From: Syntrophomonadaceae bacterium
GTDB lineage: Bacteria > Bacillota > Syntrophomonadia > Syntrophomonadales > Syntrophomonadaceae
Reading direction: 5' to 3'
Length of the DNA stretch: 36,086 nt
NCBI GenBank assembly: GCA_012729715.1
Contig: JAAYCQ010000062.1
Coordinates: 1-36,086 of the forward strand
Position numbers and translations under genes: made by a program. Positions 24,217-32,478 of the stretch are shown here, one piece after another. Each line of letters starts with the position of its first letter. Positions within the stretch are counted from its first letter, which is position 1. The notes beneath the pieces were generated by a model. It had not been told where the DNA came from and made no database searches. It worked only from the letters and a program-made list of their open reading frames with translations.

Positions 24217-24801
24217 ATGGCGGTACTTGCCGGAATGGTAAAGAATGTGCTGGTAATAATTATCCTGGCCAGTTTTTTAGAAGTGCTTTTGCCCGAGGGG
24301 CGGGTTAAACCATTTGTCCGCTTTGCTATTGGCCTGTTTATCATCATAGCCGTATTAAATCCGGTTTTAAATGCGCTGTTTGAGGAAAGGGAGTTTGAAA
24401 TAAATCTCTGGGATTACCAGGTCAGTTCGGAGCAGGAAAGAGAAATCCTGGAAAAGGGCAATCGCCTTAATCAGCAAATAGCCGCAAGTACCGGAACTGG
24501 TATCAAAGAAAAAATCGAGGGTCAGGTAAGTGCAGTAGCTATGCTGGTACCGGGGGTAAAAGAGGTGAAAACTAATGCTAGCCTGAATGACCAGGGGGGA
24601 CTAAACCAATTGAATTTAACCGTAAGGCTGGAAGAGAGTAAACAATTGCAGAAGGGAGGAGAAGTAAACGTTTTCCTGGGTGGGGGTGATGCTCCTGATA
24701 CTGAAGATAAAAAACAGATAGAAGAAAAAATTCGGGGCGTGATTAGCAATCTTTATGGTTTCGATAACCTGAAAATAAGTGTTCAATTTGAGGGGGGATA
24801 A
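24217..24801 (+). CDS. spoIIIAF: SpoIIIAF, stage III sporulation membrane protein
   Basis: 194 residues, ATG 24217 with AAGGAGG upstream. Two N-terminal membrane segments (VLVIIILASFLEVLLP, FVRFAIGLFIIIAVLNPVL) with the family motif LLPEGRVKPFVRFAIGL between them, then a soluble domain with a ring-building-motif-like fold ('VAMLVPGVKEVKTNASL'). Partner of SpoIIIAG and AH in the channel. Its stop overlaps closely with spoIIIAG (2-base gap). Confidence 0.94.
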   Translation: MAVLAGMVKNVLVIIILASFLEVLLPEGRVKPFVRFAIGLFIIIAVLNPVLNALFEEREFEINLWDYQVSSEQEREILEKGNRLNQQIAASTGTGIKEKIEGQVSAVAMLVPGVKEVKTNASLNDQGGLNQLNLTVRLEESKQLQKGGEVNVFLGGGDAPDTEDKKQIEEKIRGVISNLYGFDNLKISVQFEGG

Positions 24802-24803
24802 AC

Positions 24804-25376
24804 ATGTTGTATGAGTGGATTAGGGGAGAGAATAACGATGATGGCGATAGGCCTTCATTCCCTAATAAAAAGAGCCGGTATATTCTGGTTATTGCTATCT
24901 GTCTGGGGCTTTTAGCTTTAATTTGGCCGGTTACCCGTACTGACAAAACAGGGAATAGTACGGTCAGGACCAGCACAATTAGCAATGATAAAAAACTTAA
25001 TCAGCAATTAGCATCGGAATTGGAGTATATATTATCACGCATTGACGGTGCAGGTAAGGTAAAAGTAAGTATAAGCCTGGCTTCAGGGGGATTAAAAACT
25101 TATGCTGCTAATACCCGCAACGAAAGCCGTGCCATTGAAGAGAGTCAGAATGGAGCTAATAAGAAAACCACCGAAACTAATATGTCTCGTGATCTGGCCG
25201 TATCTGCCGGAGCACCCCTCCTGGTTGAAAATAAAACTCCGGAAGTTACCGGAGTACTGGTAGTAGCTGAAGGTGCTAAATCGCCAATAATTCAGGAGAA
25301 ATTAGTTCAGGCAACCTCAACCTTATTAAATATATCACCCCATCAGGTATGTGTAATGCCGGGAGGGGACATTTAG
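24804..25376 (+). CDS. spoIIIAG: SpoIIIAG, sporulation channel ring protein
   Basis: 190 residues from ATG 24804, with gaggggggataaac upstream. One membrane segment (about 29-46, YILVIAICLGLLALIWPV), then a soluble domain: 'LASELEYILSRIDGAGKVKVSISLASGG' and 'VTGVLVVAEGAKSPIIQEKLVQATSTLLNISPHQVCVMPGGDI', the SpoIIIAG ring-building motif related to FliF/YscJ. It forms a large ring between mother-cell and forespore membranes. Confidence 0.95.
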   Translation: MLYEWIRGENNDDGDRPSFPNKKSRYILVIAICLGLLALIWPVTRTDKTGNSTVRTSTISNDKKLNQQLASELEYILSRIDGAGKVKVSISLASGGLKTYAANTRNESRAIEESQNGANKKTTETNMSRDLAVSAGAPLLVENKTPEVTGVLVVAEGAKSPIIQEKLVQATSTLLNISPHQVCVMPGGDI

Positions 25377-25395
25377 GTGAAGGGAGAGATGGGCT

Positions 25396-25941
25396 GTGGT
25401 GGTGGAATTTAGAAAGGTAAAAAAATTTGCGGTAATTACAGGTTTACTACTGGTAATTATAGTAGGGGCCAATGTATTCTGGGGAGGACAAAGCTCCAAA
25501 GAACCTGCTGATAATCCAGATAATATTCCTGATAAAACTGTAACATCGGAAAAAAAAGAGATTACACCAGTAGATGCCAGCAGTGAAGCTGATTTTTTTG
25601 CAGAGTATCGCCTGCAAAGGGAACAGAGCCGCAGCCGTGAGCTGCAAGTTCTGCAGGAGTTAACTCGTAGTGAGGAGCAGAGCAAAGCGACCCGGGAGGC
25701 AGCCTCCATGAAAATTATGCGCATTATGGAAGATAGGGAGAAAGAGATAAAGGCAGAAAACCTGGTGAAATCTCGGGGTATAGAGGAATGTGTAATAATT
25801 AGTGAAGGGGGAATGAGCACGGTAATCATTGAGGGTTCAAAAGCAGCGATTAATGAGGATGATATTAAAGACCTGGTTGCCCCGGTGCTAAAACTTAAAG
25901 ACAACGAAATATGTATGGTTTTCCGTAATACCGAGCAATAG
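25396..25941 (+). CDS. spoIIIAH: SpoIIIAH, sporulation channel ring protein
   Basis: 181 residues. Three successive GTG codons start the frame; GTG 25396 has AAGGGAGAG upstream. One membrane segment (FAVITGLLLVIIVGANVFW), a charged helical linker rich in Glu and Arg ('RLQREQSRSRELQVLQEL'), and a YscJ/FliF-like domain ('IEECVIISEGGMSTVIIEG'). SpoIIIAH on the mother-cell side binds SpoIIQ from the forespore and builds the channel ring. Last gene of the operon; no terminator seen, but a MITE-like repeat with a hairpin follows. Confidence 0.93.
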   Translation: MVVEFRKVKKFAVITGLLLVIIVGANVFWGGQSSKEPADNPDNIPDKTVTSEKKEITPVDASSEADFFAEYRLQREQSRSRELQVLQELTRSEEQSKATREAASMKIMRIMEDREKEIKAENLVKSRGIEECVIISEGGMSTVIIEGSKAAINEDDIKDLVAPVLKLKDNEICMVFRNTEQ

Positions 25942-25967
25942 ACACACGTAAAATAGCAGATGGTGTT

Positions 25968-26072
25968 GTGTTAAGTGTAATAAAGAGAAATGCATAAGCA
26001 TTTCTACGTTAATTAAGAATTCAAAATTAAAAATTCAAAATTGACCTCGTACTTTGGGTTATCCCTGAACTT
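25968..26072. repeat. MITE-like AT-rich repeat, copy 2
   Basis: Reads TTAAGTGTAATAAAGAGAAATGC-ATAA-GCATTTC, followed by an AT-rich stretch (AATTCAAAATTAAAAATTC) and TACTTTGGGTTA. In orientation opposite to copies 1 and 3. Within the 334-base spacer between spoIIIAH and the carboxylase gene. Confidence 0.75.
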
Positions 26073-26138
26073 TGCCATACTTATACCATTTGCTACCAGC
26101 AGGCTTTCTCTTATTAATGTATACATTTGCGAAAATGA

Positions 26139-26167
26139 TTGAAATAGAAAGGCTTTATTTTTATAAT
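26139..26167 (+). promoter_or_regulatory. Sigma-A promoter for the carboxylase genes
   Basis: TTGAAA (26139-26144) and TATAAT (26162-26167), 17 bases apart, about 110 bases upstream of the carboxyltransferase ATG. Near consensus. Confidence 0.7.
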
Positions 26168-26193
26168 AGTAACAAGTGTTGCAGGACTAATTT

Positions 26194-26213
26194 GCTCAGG
26201 CCACTGGCCTGAG
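26194..26213 (+). promoter_or_regulatory. Hairpin in the carboxylase leader
   Basis: CTCAGGCC-ACT-GGCCTGAG, extended by a G/T pair, lies about 30 bases after the promoter's -10. Only a weak T-rich tail follows, so it may be an attenuator, a protein-binding palindrome or an mRNA-stabilising hairpin. Confidence 0.4.
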
Positions 26214-26275
26214 TATATTTGTATATAGACACAGAGCCGGGCTGCGATCATAAGGTTACTACTGGGAGGTAAGTA

Positions 26276-28171
26276 ATGGGAAGAATTAAAATCACCGACA
26301 CCAGTTTAAGGGATGGGCACCAGAGCCTGTGGGCTACCAGGATGACTACTGAAGATATGCTACCCGTACTGTATAACATGGATAATGCAGGATACTACTC
26401 GCTGGAGGTATGGGGTGGCGCTACTTTTGATGTCTGTATCCGCTATCTAAACGAAGATCCCTGGGAAAGGCTTAGAACTATCCGCCAGGAAATTAAGAAC
26501 ACTAAACTACAAATGCTCTTACGGGGACAATCACTGGTGGGATATAATCATTATCCCGATGATGTAGTAGAAAAATTTGTGGAGAAAGCAGCAGAAAACG
26601 GCATAGATATCTTCCGGGCCTTTGATGCCCTGAATGATATTCGTAACCTGGAAACCTGTATGAAGGCTATTAAAGAGACCGGTAAACATGCCCAACCCTG
26701 TGTGGTCTATACTATTAGCCCGGTTCATTCGGTACAACATTTTGTGGATACCGCCCTGCGGCTAAGAGATATGGGGGCAGATTCCATTTGTATCAAAGAC
26801 ATGGCGGGATTGCTGTCACCTTATGCTTCCTATGAACTGGTGCAGGCCCTAAAGGCCAATCTGGATGTACCCATTCAGTTGCATACCCACTATATAGGGG
26901 GATTAGCTATTGCTACTCTGATTAAGGCCATAGAAGCGGGAGTAGATATTATTGATACCGCCAGCGTACCGATGGCTTTTGGTTCTTCCCAGCCGCCGGT
27001 AGAAACCATTGTTCGTGCCCTGCAGGGTACGGAATGGGATACGGGTATGGAACTGCATAAGCTCTTTGAAATTGCCAATCACTTTGAACAGTTGCGTAAA
27101 CATAAGGGCTTTGAACGTGGGGTTACCCGGATTTCCGACATGAAGGTATTTGAACACCAGGTACCAGGTGGAATGATTTCTAATTTTCATGCCCAGTTGG
27201 AACAGCAGAAGGCTTCCCATCGTATTGATGAAGTTCTGGAGGAGATACCCCGGGTAAGGCAAGATATGGGATATCCACCGTTGGTTACTCCTACCAGTCA
27301 GATTATAGGGATTCAAGCGGTATTAAATGTTTTAATGGGAGAAAGATATAAACTGTGTCCGGGAGAGGTTAAAGATTATGTACGCGGTTACTATGGTAAA
27401 CCACCGGTACCTATTAAAGAAGAGATAAGTAAAAAAATCATAGGGGATGAGCAGATAATCCAGGTTAGACCGGCTGATTTAATTGAACCCGGATTGGAAA
27501 GGGCCCGTCAGGAGGTAGCTCATTGGAGTGACAAAGATGAAGATATTTTAACCTATGCCCTCTTCCCCCAGGTAGCAACCAAGTTTTTTGAGTACCGAGA
27601 AGGGAGAATGCTTGAAGATACTCCCCAGATTTCACCCCGTGATGAACTGGGAGAGGAACTGCAGGATGGACAGCAGCCGGTGGTTAAGATGCCATCAGCT
27701 CGGGTAATTGAGATGCAAAGCAGGGGAGACAGTGAAATGAATATCGATGAAATAAGAGAATTGATTTTAATGTTGGATCAAACCAGCGTTGCCGAACTGG
27801 AACTACAAAGAGATGATTGTAAACTGAGTCTGCGTAAAACGGTATCTGCCGGGCAGAATAAAATAGAAACCAGCAGCAGTTCAGGTAATCCGGTTTCTGC
27901 AGAAGAGAATATACCGGTTGCCAGCCAAAATATTACTGAAGTAGTATCTCCCATGGTAGGTACTTTTTATGCGGCTCCGGCCCCCGATGCTCCTGCTTTT
28001 GTCAAACTGGGAGACCGAGTGGCACAGGGACAGACGCTTTGTATTCTGGAAGCTATGAAGCTGATGAACGAAATCAAGTCTGAAGTTTCTGGAACCATAG
28101 TTGATATCCTGGTGGGGAATGCAGAAGCGGTTGAATACGGCCAGGCATTATTCCTGATAGAAAAAGACTAG
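26276..28171 (+). CDS. Biotin-dependent carboxyltransferase (pyruvate carboxylase subunit B / oxaloacetate decarboxylase alpha) fused to an AccB-like domain
   Basis: 631 residues from ATG 26276 with GGGAGG upstream. Residues 1-480 form the HMGL-like TIM barrel and PYC_OADA domain: DTSLRDGHQSLWATRM at 7, IKDMAGLLSPY near 173 (the carbamylated Lys), HTHYIGG at 203 (metal ligands), and FEHQVPGGMISNF. From Met488 the sequence reads MNIDEIRELILMLDQTSVAE, like the start of AccB, and ends in a biotinyl domain with EAMKLM, biotin on Lys595. accC follows after 10 bases, so together they make a two-gene biotin carboxylase/carboxyltransferase, probably a pyruvate carboxylase or decarboxylase-type enzyme. 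Direction cannot be told; no membrane beta subunit is nearby. A Shine-Dalgarno before Met488 may give a free carrier protein. Confidence 0.85.
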   Translation: MGRIKITDTSLRDGHQSLWATRMTTEDMLPVLYNMDNAGYYSLEVWGGATFDVCIRYLNEDPWERLRTIRQEIKNTKLQMLLRGQSLVGYNHYPDDVVEKFVEKAAENGIDIFRAFDALNDIRNLETCMKAIKETGKHAQPCVVYTISPVHSVQHFVDTALRLRDMGADSICIKDMAGLLSPYASYELVQALKANLDVPIQLHTHYIGGLAIATLIKAIEAGVDIIDTASVPMAFGSSQPPVETIVRALQGTEWDTGMELHKLFEIANHFEQLRKHKGFERGVTRISDMKVFEHQVPGGMISNFHAQLEQQKASHRIDEVLEEIPRVRQDMGYPPLVTPTSQIIGIQAVLNVLMGERYKLCPGEVKDYVRGYYGKPPVPIKEEISKKIIGDEQIIQVRPADLIEPGLERARQEVAHWSDKDEDILTYALFPQVATKFFEYREGRMLEDTPQISPRDELGEELQDGQQPVVKMPSARVIEMQSRGDSEMNIDEIRELILMLDQTSVAELELQRDDCKLSLRKTVSAGQNKIETSSSSGNPVSAEENIPVASQNITEVVSPMVGTFYAAPAPDAPAFVKLGDRVAQGQTLCILEAMKLMNEIKSEVSGTIVDILVGNAEAVEYGQALFLIEKD

Positions 28172-28181
28172 GGGTGGTAAT

Positions 28182-29525
28182 TTGTTTTCCAGGGTACTAA
28201 TAGCTAATCGTGGTGAAATAGCTCTTCGGGTTATAAGGGCTTGCCGGGAACTGGGTATAAAAACGGTAGCAGTCTACTCAACCGCTGATAGTAACAGCCT
28301 GCATGTGCTGGCGGCAGATGAAAAGGTATGTATAGGTGGGCCACCTGCTCGGGAAAGTTATTTGAACATAGCTAATATAATAGCGGCAGCGCAGAATAAA
28401 GGGGTGGATGCTATTCACCCCGGTTATGGTTTTATGGCTGAAAATGCGTATTTTGCCGAGCTTTGTGAAACCCATGGGATTAAGTTCATCGGCCCCCAAC
28501 CTCAGGTTATCAAATTGATGGGAGACAAGGTTAAAGCCCGGGAAGTAGTTAGTAAAGCAGGAGTTCCCCTGGTACCAGGCAGTAATGGAGCTGTAAATAG
28601 CTACGAAGAAGCAGCGGCGGTAGCAGGGGAGATAGGATATCCGGTAATGATCAAGGCTTCTGCTGGAGGCGGGGGCAAGGGAATGCGCCTGGCCCAGGGC
28701 GAAGCTTCTTTGAAGGAATCTTTGGAAATGGCTCAGATGGAAGCAGGTGCTGCTTTTGATAATAGTGAGGTATATATTGAAAAATACATTGAAGAACCCC
28801 GGCACATAGAGTTTCAGATATTAGGTGATGAACAGGGCAACATTATTCATCTGGGAGAGAGGGACTGTTCTTTGCAGAGGCGCAACCAGAAACTGCTGGA
28901 AGAGGCCCCTTCAACCTTTCTGGATGATGAACTGCGCGAGCGTATGGGTACGGTAGCAGTTAATGCCGCTCGGGCAGCCGGGTATTTTAGTGCCGGTACG
29001 GTAGAGTTTTTGGTAGACAAAAACCGTAATTTCTACTTTATTGAGATGAATACCCGTATACAGGTTGAGCATCCAGTAACCGAGATGGTAACCGGGGTAG
29101 ATATAGTAAAAGAACAGATAAGGATTGCTGCCGGCATGCCCCTGCGCTATACCCAGGAGGATATTAAAATAAACGGCTGCGCCATGGAATGCCGAATTAA
29201 TGCTGAAGATGCTGAAAATGATTTTCGCCCTTCACCAGGTACCGTAGGTCAGTATCTGATTCCCGGCGGTCCTGGGGTCAGGGTGGATTCCTGTGTATAT
29301 TCCAATTACACCATACCCCCTTATTATGATTCCATGGTAGCCAAGCTCATAGTCTGGGCTCCGGATCGACAGGAAGTTATCGGCAGAATGAGAAGGGCTC
29401 TTAAGGAGTTTAAGATTGAAAATATTGCTACTACTATACCATTTCACCTCAAAGTCCTGGACAATGCGTTTTTCCAGCGGGGAGAGGTATACACCAACTT
29501 TATCCAGAGAAGAATGAGTATATAA
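28182..29525 (+). CDS. accC: Biotin carboxylase
   Basis: 447 residues from TTG 28182 (ggggtgg upstream). ATP-grasp biotin carboxylase: it carboxylates biotin on the carrier using ATP and bicarbonate. Motifs: MFSRVLIANRGEIALRVIRACRELGI, IHPGYGFMAENAYFAE, the glycine-rich ATP loop KASAGGGGKGMRLA, ERDCSLQRRNQKLLEEAPS, and IEMNTRIQVEHPVTEMVTG with the catalytic Glu and Arg. Length is normal. It partners with the upstream carboxyltransferase/AccB fusion and may also serve acetyl-CoA carboxylase, as accC is next to accB and asp23 in many Firmicutes. Confidence 0.95.
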   Translation: MFSRVLIANRGEIALRVIRACRELGIKTVAVYSTADSNSLHVLAADEKVCIGGPPARESYLNIANIIAAAQNKGVDAIHPGYGFMAENAYFAELCETHGIKFIGPQPQVIKLMGDKVKAREVVSKAGVPLVPGSNGAVNSYEEAAAVAGEIGYPVMIKASAGGGGKGMRLAQGEASLKESLEMAQMEAGAAFDNSEVYIEKYIEEPRHIEFQILGDEQGNIIHLGERDCSLQRRNQKLLEEAPSTFLDDELRERMGTVAVNAARAAGYFSAGTVEFLVDKNRNFYFIEMNTRIQVEHPVTEMVTGVDIVKEQIRIAAGMPLRYTQEDIKINGCAMECRINAEDAENDFRPSPGTVGQYLIPGGPGVRVDSCVYSNYTIPPYYDSMVAKLIVWAPDRQEVIGRMRRALKEFKIENIATTIPFHLKVLDNAFFQRGEVYTNFIQRRMSI

Positions 29526-29574
29526 TCATGCTTGGTTTCCAGAATAAGTTAATGTGTTATTTGCTAAATCGTTT

Positions 29575-29602
29575 TTGCATGCTAAAATATCAAGTATATA
29601 AT
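29575..29602 (+). promoter_or_regulatory. Candidate sigma-A promoter for asp23
   Basis: TTGCAT (29575-29580) and TATAAT (29597-29602), 16 bases apart, 20 bases before the asp23 start, which would give a very short leader. An overlapping alternative is TTGCTA (29561) with TAAAAT (29583-29588), also 16 bases apart. Confidence 0.5.
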
Positions 29603-29621
29603 AATATGGAGGTGGATAAGT

Positions 29622-30029
29622 ATGGATAGTACTAAACCAGAAATCAACAACGAGTTCGGAGCAATAAGAATTGCTGACGAAGTAGTAGCTACAGTTGCCG
29701 GTCTGGCTGCTGCTGAGGTTGAAGGTGTTGCTTCCATGAGTGGTGGGTGGAGTACCGACCTGGTAGAAAAACTGGGCAGAAAAAGTTACGGCAAAGGGAT
29801 TAAGGTTGAGGTAATAGATGAACAGACTAAAATTGATATATTTATAGTAGTGGAATTTGGCTTTCAAATTCCTGACGTAGCTGAAAATGTTCAAAAAGAG
29901 GTCAAAATGGCAGTTGAAACCATGACCGGTCTGTCTGTTACCGCGGTTAATGTGCATATTGTGGGTGTATCGATGAAGAAATTAGCCGGAAACAATGAAG
30001 AAGTCGGTGATGACCTGATTATAGAATAA
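29622..30029 (+). CDS. Asp23/Gls24 family envelope stress protein
   Basis: 135 residues from ATG 29622 with GGAGGTGG upstream. Typical Asp23 pattern: 'GAIRIADEVVATVAGLAAAEVEGVASMSGG', then 'IKVEVIDEQTKIDIFIVVEFGFQIPDVAENVQKEVKMAVETMTGLSVTAVNVHIVGV'. Asp23 proteins form abundant sheets or filaments at the membrane and respond to alkaline and envelope stress; the B. subtilis homologue in this locus is YqhY, linked to acetyl-CoA carboxylase. Followed by amaP and DUF2273, which anchor it. Confidence 0.93.
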   Translation: MDSTKPEINNEFGAIRIADEVVATVAGLAAAEVEGVASMSGGWSTDLVEKLGRKSYGKGIKVEVIDEQTKIDIFIVVEFGFQIPDVAENVQKEVKMAVETMTGLSVTAVNVHIVGVSMKKLAGNNEEVGDDLIIE

Positions 30030-30051
30030 TGCTGCTATTATTGATATGGAC

Positions 30052-30075
30052 AACCCCCTGCTTTTCCAGGGGGTT
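30052..30075 (+). promoter_or_regulatory. Stable hairpin between asp23 and amaP
   Basis: AACCCCCTG and CAGGGGGTT (perfect 9 bp) with loop CTTTTC. It is not followed by a T-run, so it may attenuate or protect the asp23 message rather than end it, which would let Asp23 be made in excess of its membrane anchor. Confidence 0.5.
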
Positions 30076-30108
30076 ATCTGTATTATAACCAGTGAAAGAG
30101 GTGGAGTT

Positions 30109-30648
30109 ATGAATAGCATTTGGCGCTTACTCCTGTTTGTATATAACCTGTTGCTGATTATCTTGTCCGGTATGCTTATAGCCGCGGCGGTAGGCCGACC
30201 TGAACCCCTGCACTACATAGAAATGGCCCTGTCTACTACCGAAAATCGAATAATTACGGGAATAGTAGGTGTTATATTGCTTACCCTGGGTGTTTATGTT
30301 TTTATATCCACCATCAAACTACAACCTCGGGTTAAGTCGGTAGAGGTTGACCGCAGCCTGGCCGGGGAAGTATCCATTACTATTCCTGCCATCAAGTTAA
30401 TCATAATGAAAGCGGTAAAAAAGGTAGAAGGGATTAAAGAAATTAAACCAGTAGTAAATAGCGGCCGGGATGGGCTGGAGGTTTATCTGCATATGATGAT
30501 AAACCCGGATGTAAGTATTCCCGAACTCAGCAAAAATGTTCAGGATGCGGTAAGAAAGTATCTGGAGGATATAGGAGGCCTGAAGGTTGCTGAGGTTAAG
30601 GTTCTGGTTGATGACTTGGGCCCGAGCTTTAAGAGTAGCACCAGTTAA
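30109..30648 (+). CDS. amaP: AmaP, membrane anchor of Asp23
   Basis: The track start (30046) reads through the hairpin; ATG 30109 has GGTGGAG upstream and gives 179 residues. Two membrane segments (about 4-24, LLLFVYNLLLIILSGMLIAAA; 45-63, GIVGVILLTLGVYVFIS) precede an Asp23-like domain (about 80-165). AmaP tethers Asp23 to the membrane in Staphylococcus. The gene follows asp23 and precedes the DUF2273 gene, the known module. Confidence 0.88.
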   Translation: MNSIWRLLLFVYNLLLIILSGMLIAAAVGRPEPLHYIEMALSTTENRIITGIVGVILLTLGVYVFISTIKLQPRVKSVEVDRSLAGEVSITIPAIKLIIMKAVKKVEGIKEIKPVVNSGRDGLEVYLHMMINPDVSIPELSKNVQDAVRKYLEDIGGLKVAEVKVLVDDLGPSFKSSTS

Positions 30649-30662
30649 AGGGGGCATTACTT

Positions 30663-30884
30663 ATGTGGGAAAATCTTTTTCGAATCATATTTGAACAGCA
30701 TAGAGGTAAAGCTATAGGCATAGTGCTGGGATTGCTGGCCAGTATCCTGTTTATAAGTTATGGGTTCTGGCGCACTATTTTTATTATCGTCTGTATTGCC
30801 CTGGGATTTTTTATTGGTAAGGAAATAGATGAAAATAAGAACTTTGACCAATGGTTAAAACAAATATTTAAAGATAAACACTAA
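30663..30884 (+). CDS. DUF2273 family small membrane protein
   Basis: 73 residues from ATG 30663, with ttaaagggggc upstream. Two membrane segments (IGIVLGLLASILFISYGFW and IFIIVCIALGFFIGKEID) with a short loop, ending in a basic tail. This matches DUF2273, the third member of the asp23-amaP-DUF2273 module, thought to sit with AmaP in the membrane. Function unknown. Confidence 0.9.
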   Translation: MWENLFRIIFEQHRGKAIGIVLGLLASILFISYGFWRTIFIIVCIALGFFIGKEIDENKNFDQWLKQIFKDKH

Positions 30885-30937
30885 TACCAAAATAAAGTGC
30901 CAGTAAAAATGGATAGGGGTATTGACTAAAATAAAGG

Positions 30938-31034
30938 TAACTCAAAGTATGGGGTTAATTAAAAATTAATAATTTTGAATTATGAATTATTGTTGAAATG
31001 CGTACGCATTTCTCTTTATTATACTTAACGTAAC
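30938..31034. repeat. MITE-like AT-rich repeat, copy 3
   Basis: TAACTCAAAGTATGGGGTTA, AT-rich core, 18-base perfect palindrome GAAATGCGTACGCATTTC (30995-31012), then TCTTTATTATACTTAACGTA. The reverse complement aligns with copy 2 almost end to end. Fills most of the 224-base spacer before nusB. Confidence 0.75.
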
Positions 31035-31108
31035 TCCAGTTGTTATTTTCATTAGTGGCTTTGTATGCCCTTGCAAAAAGGGTGATTAATTAAGGAAGGA
31101 GAGCAGGT

Positions 31109-31510
31109 TTGAGCAGGAGAAAGGCACGGGAATTTGCTTTTAAGGTTTTGTTTCAAGTTGATCAAGTTAATGCCGACCCCCGCCACGCATTCCGGTACCT
31201 GCTACAAGAGAATACCCTGGCGGAAAAGGACCAGAGTTTTTCCTGGGAGTTAATTGCCGGCAGCTTGGACCACCTGGAACAGATTGATAAGGAAATCGGT
31301 ACTTATGCCAGGGACTGGTCTATAAATCGTATGTCGGCTGTAGATCGTAATATTATACGGGTGGCCGGGTATGAGATTATGTTTTACGAGCATTCGCAAC
31401 CGGTAGTGGCTATAGATGAAGCCCTGGAAATAGCCAAAAAATATGGAGATGATAATTCCGTTAGTTTTATAAATGCAATATTGGATAAAATGCTGGGAGA
31501 ATCAAAATGA
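31109..31510 (+). CDS. nusB: Transcription antitermination factor NusB
   Basis: 133 residues from TTG 31109, with AAGGAAGGAGAG upstream. An all-helical RNA-binding protein: RRKAREFAFKVLFQVDQV at the start, 'RMSAVDRNIIRVAGYEIMF' and 'VAIDEALEIAKKYGDDNSVSFINAILDKML' are diagnostic. NusB with NusE binds boxA RNA and promotes rRNA antitermination. Its stop overlaps the next gene in an ATGA junction. Confidence 0.95.
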   Translation: MSRRKAREFAFKVLFQVDQVNADPRHAFRYLLQENTLAEKDQSFSWELIAGSLDHLEQIDKEIGTYARDWSINRMSAVDRNIIRVAGYEIMFYEHSQPVVAIDEALEIAKKYGDDNSVSFINAILDKMLGESK

Positions 31511-32478
31511 AACTCTATTTGGGTATAGATACCAGCGCCTATACCACATCGCTGGCGGTTGTTGATGGTGATTACAACATTATATGTGACCATCGCAGAG
31601 TACTGGAGGTTAAACAGGGAGAAAAAGGATTGCAGCAATCGGAAGCCCTTTTTCAACACCTGAAGAACCTTCCTTTTTTATTTGTGCAGTTGCCGGCGGG
31701 GGTGACCGAACAGGTAGCAGCAATGGCCGTAAGCGCATTTCCTCGCAATGTGGAGGGAAGTTATATGCCGGTATTTACGGCCGGTCTGTCGCAGGCTCAA
31801 GCCCTTAGCTCCTATACCGGTACCCCGCTGTTTTTACTCAGTCACCAGGAAGGACATATTATGGCCGGAATAAAAGGTAATGAAGAATTAATGGCGAAAA
31901 ATGAATTTATAGCCTGTCATTTTTCCGGGGGAACCTCAGAGATATTACTGGTACGCCGGGGGCAAAAAGGGGTTTTTGATATAGAAATTACTATGACCGG
32001 TTCTGACCTTCATGCCGGTCAACTGGTAGACCGGGTAGGGGTGGCGATGGGACTGCCCTTTCCGGCGGGTAAACACATGGAAGAGCTTGCCCTTAAGCTA
32101 AACCAGGATAAACATCCGGCTATACCATCAGCAGTTAAGGAAAACTCCTTCTCCTTTTCCGGGCCGGAAACTTGCGCCCTGAAGTTATTGCAAGAGGGAG
32201 AGCCGGCTGGTGCCGTAGCCAGCAGTGTTTTCCGGGTGATAGCCAATACCCTGGAAAAGTGCCTGCTTAAAGCAGCTGAAAAGAGCGGCTTAAGGGAGGT
32301 ATTGTTGGTAGGAGGGGTTATGGCCAACACCCTTATACGGCAGCGCCTGTTGGACAGGCTGGAGCACCCGTCTGTAGGGTTAAAGCTCTATTTTGCTGAG
32401 CCCCATTTAAGTACTGATAACGCCGTAGGTATAGCCATGCTGGCTGCCTACCTGGATGCAAGTGGGGGCGGTTCTTAA
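31507..32478 (+). CDS. TsaD/Kae1-like ASKHA protein (paralogue of tRNA t6A enzyme)
   Basis: 323 residues, start overlapping the nusB stop. It has the Kae1/TsaD fold: LYLGIDTSAYTTSLAVVDGD at the N-terminus, the metal pair in HQEGH, 'HFSGGTSEIL', 'LLVGGVMANTLIR', and STDNAVGIA with the last metal ligand Asp. These residues are retained, so it may bind ATP and metal. It is shorter than true TsaD (about 340) and many motifs differ, so I read it as the clostridial Kae1-like paralogue. Its job is unknown. The final codons (ASGGGS stop) come from a dispersed repeat (see findings). Confidence 0.75.
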   Translation: MKLYLGIDTSAYTTSLAVVDGDYNIICDHRRVLEVKQGEKGLQQSEALFQHLKNLPFLFVQLPAGVTEQVAAMAVSAFPRNVEGSYMPVFTAGLSQAQALSSYTGTPLFLLSHQEGHIMAGIKGNEELMAKNEFIACHFSGGTSEILLVRRGQKGVFDIEITMTGSDLHAGQLVDRVGVAMGLPFPAGKHMEELALKLNQDKHPAIPSAVKENSFSFSGPETCALKLLQEGEPAGAVASSVFRVIANTLEKCLLKAAEKSGLREVLLVGGVMANTLIRQRLLDRLEHPSVGLKLYFAEPHLSTDNAVGIAMLAAYLDASGGGS

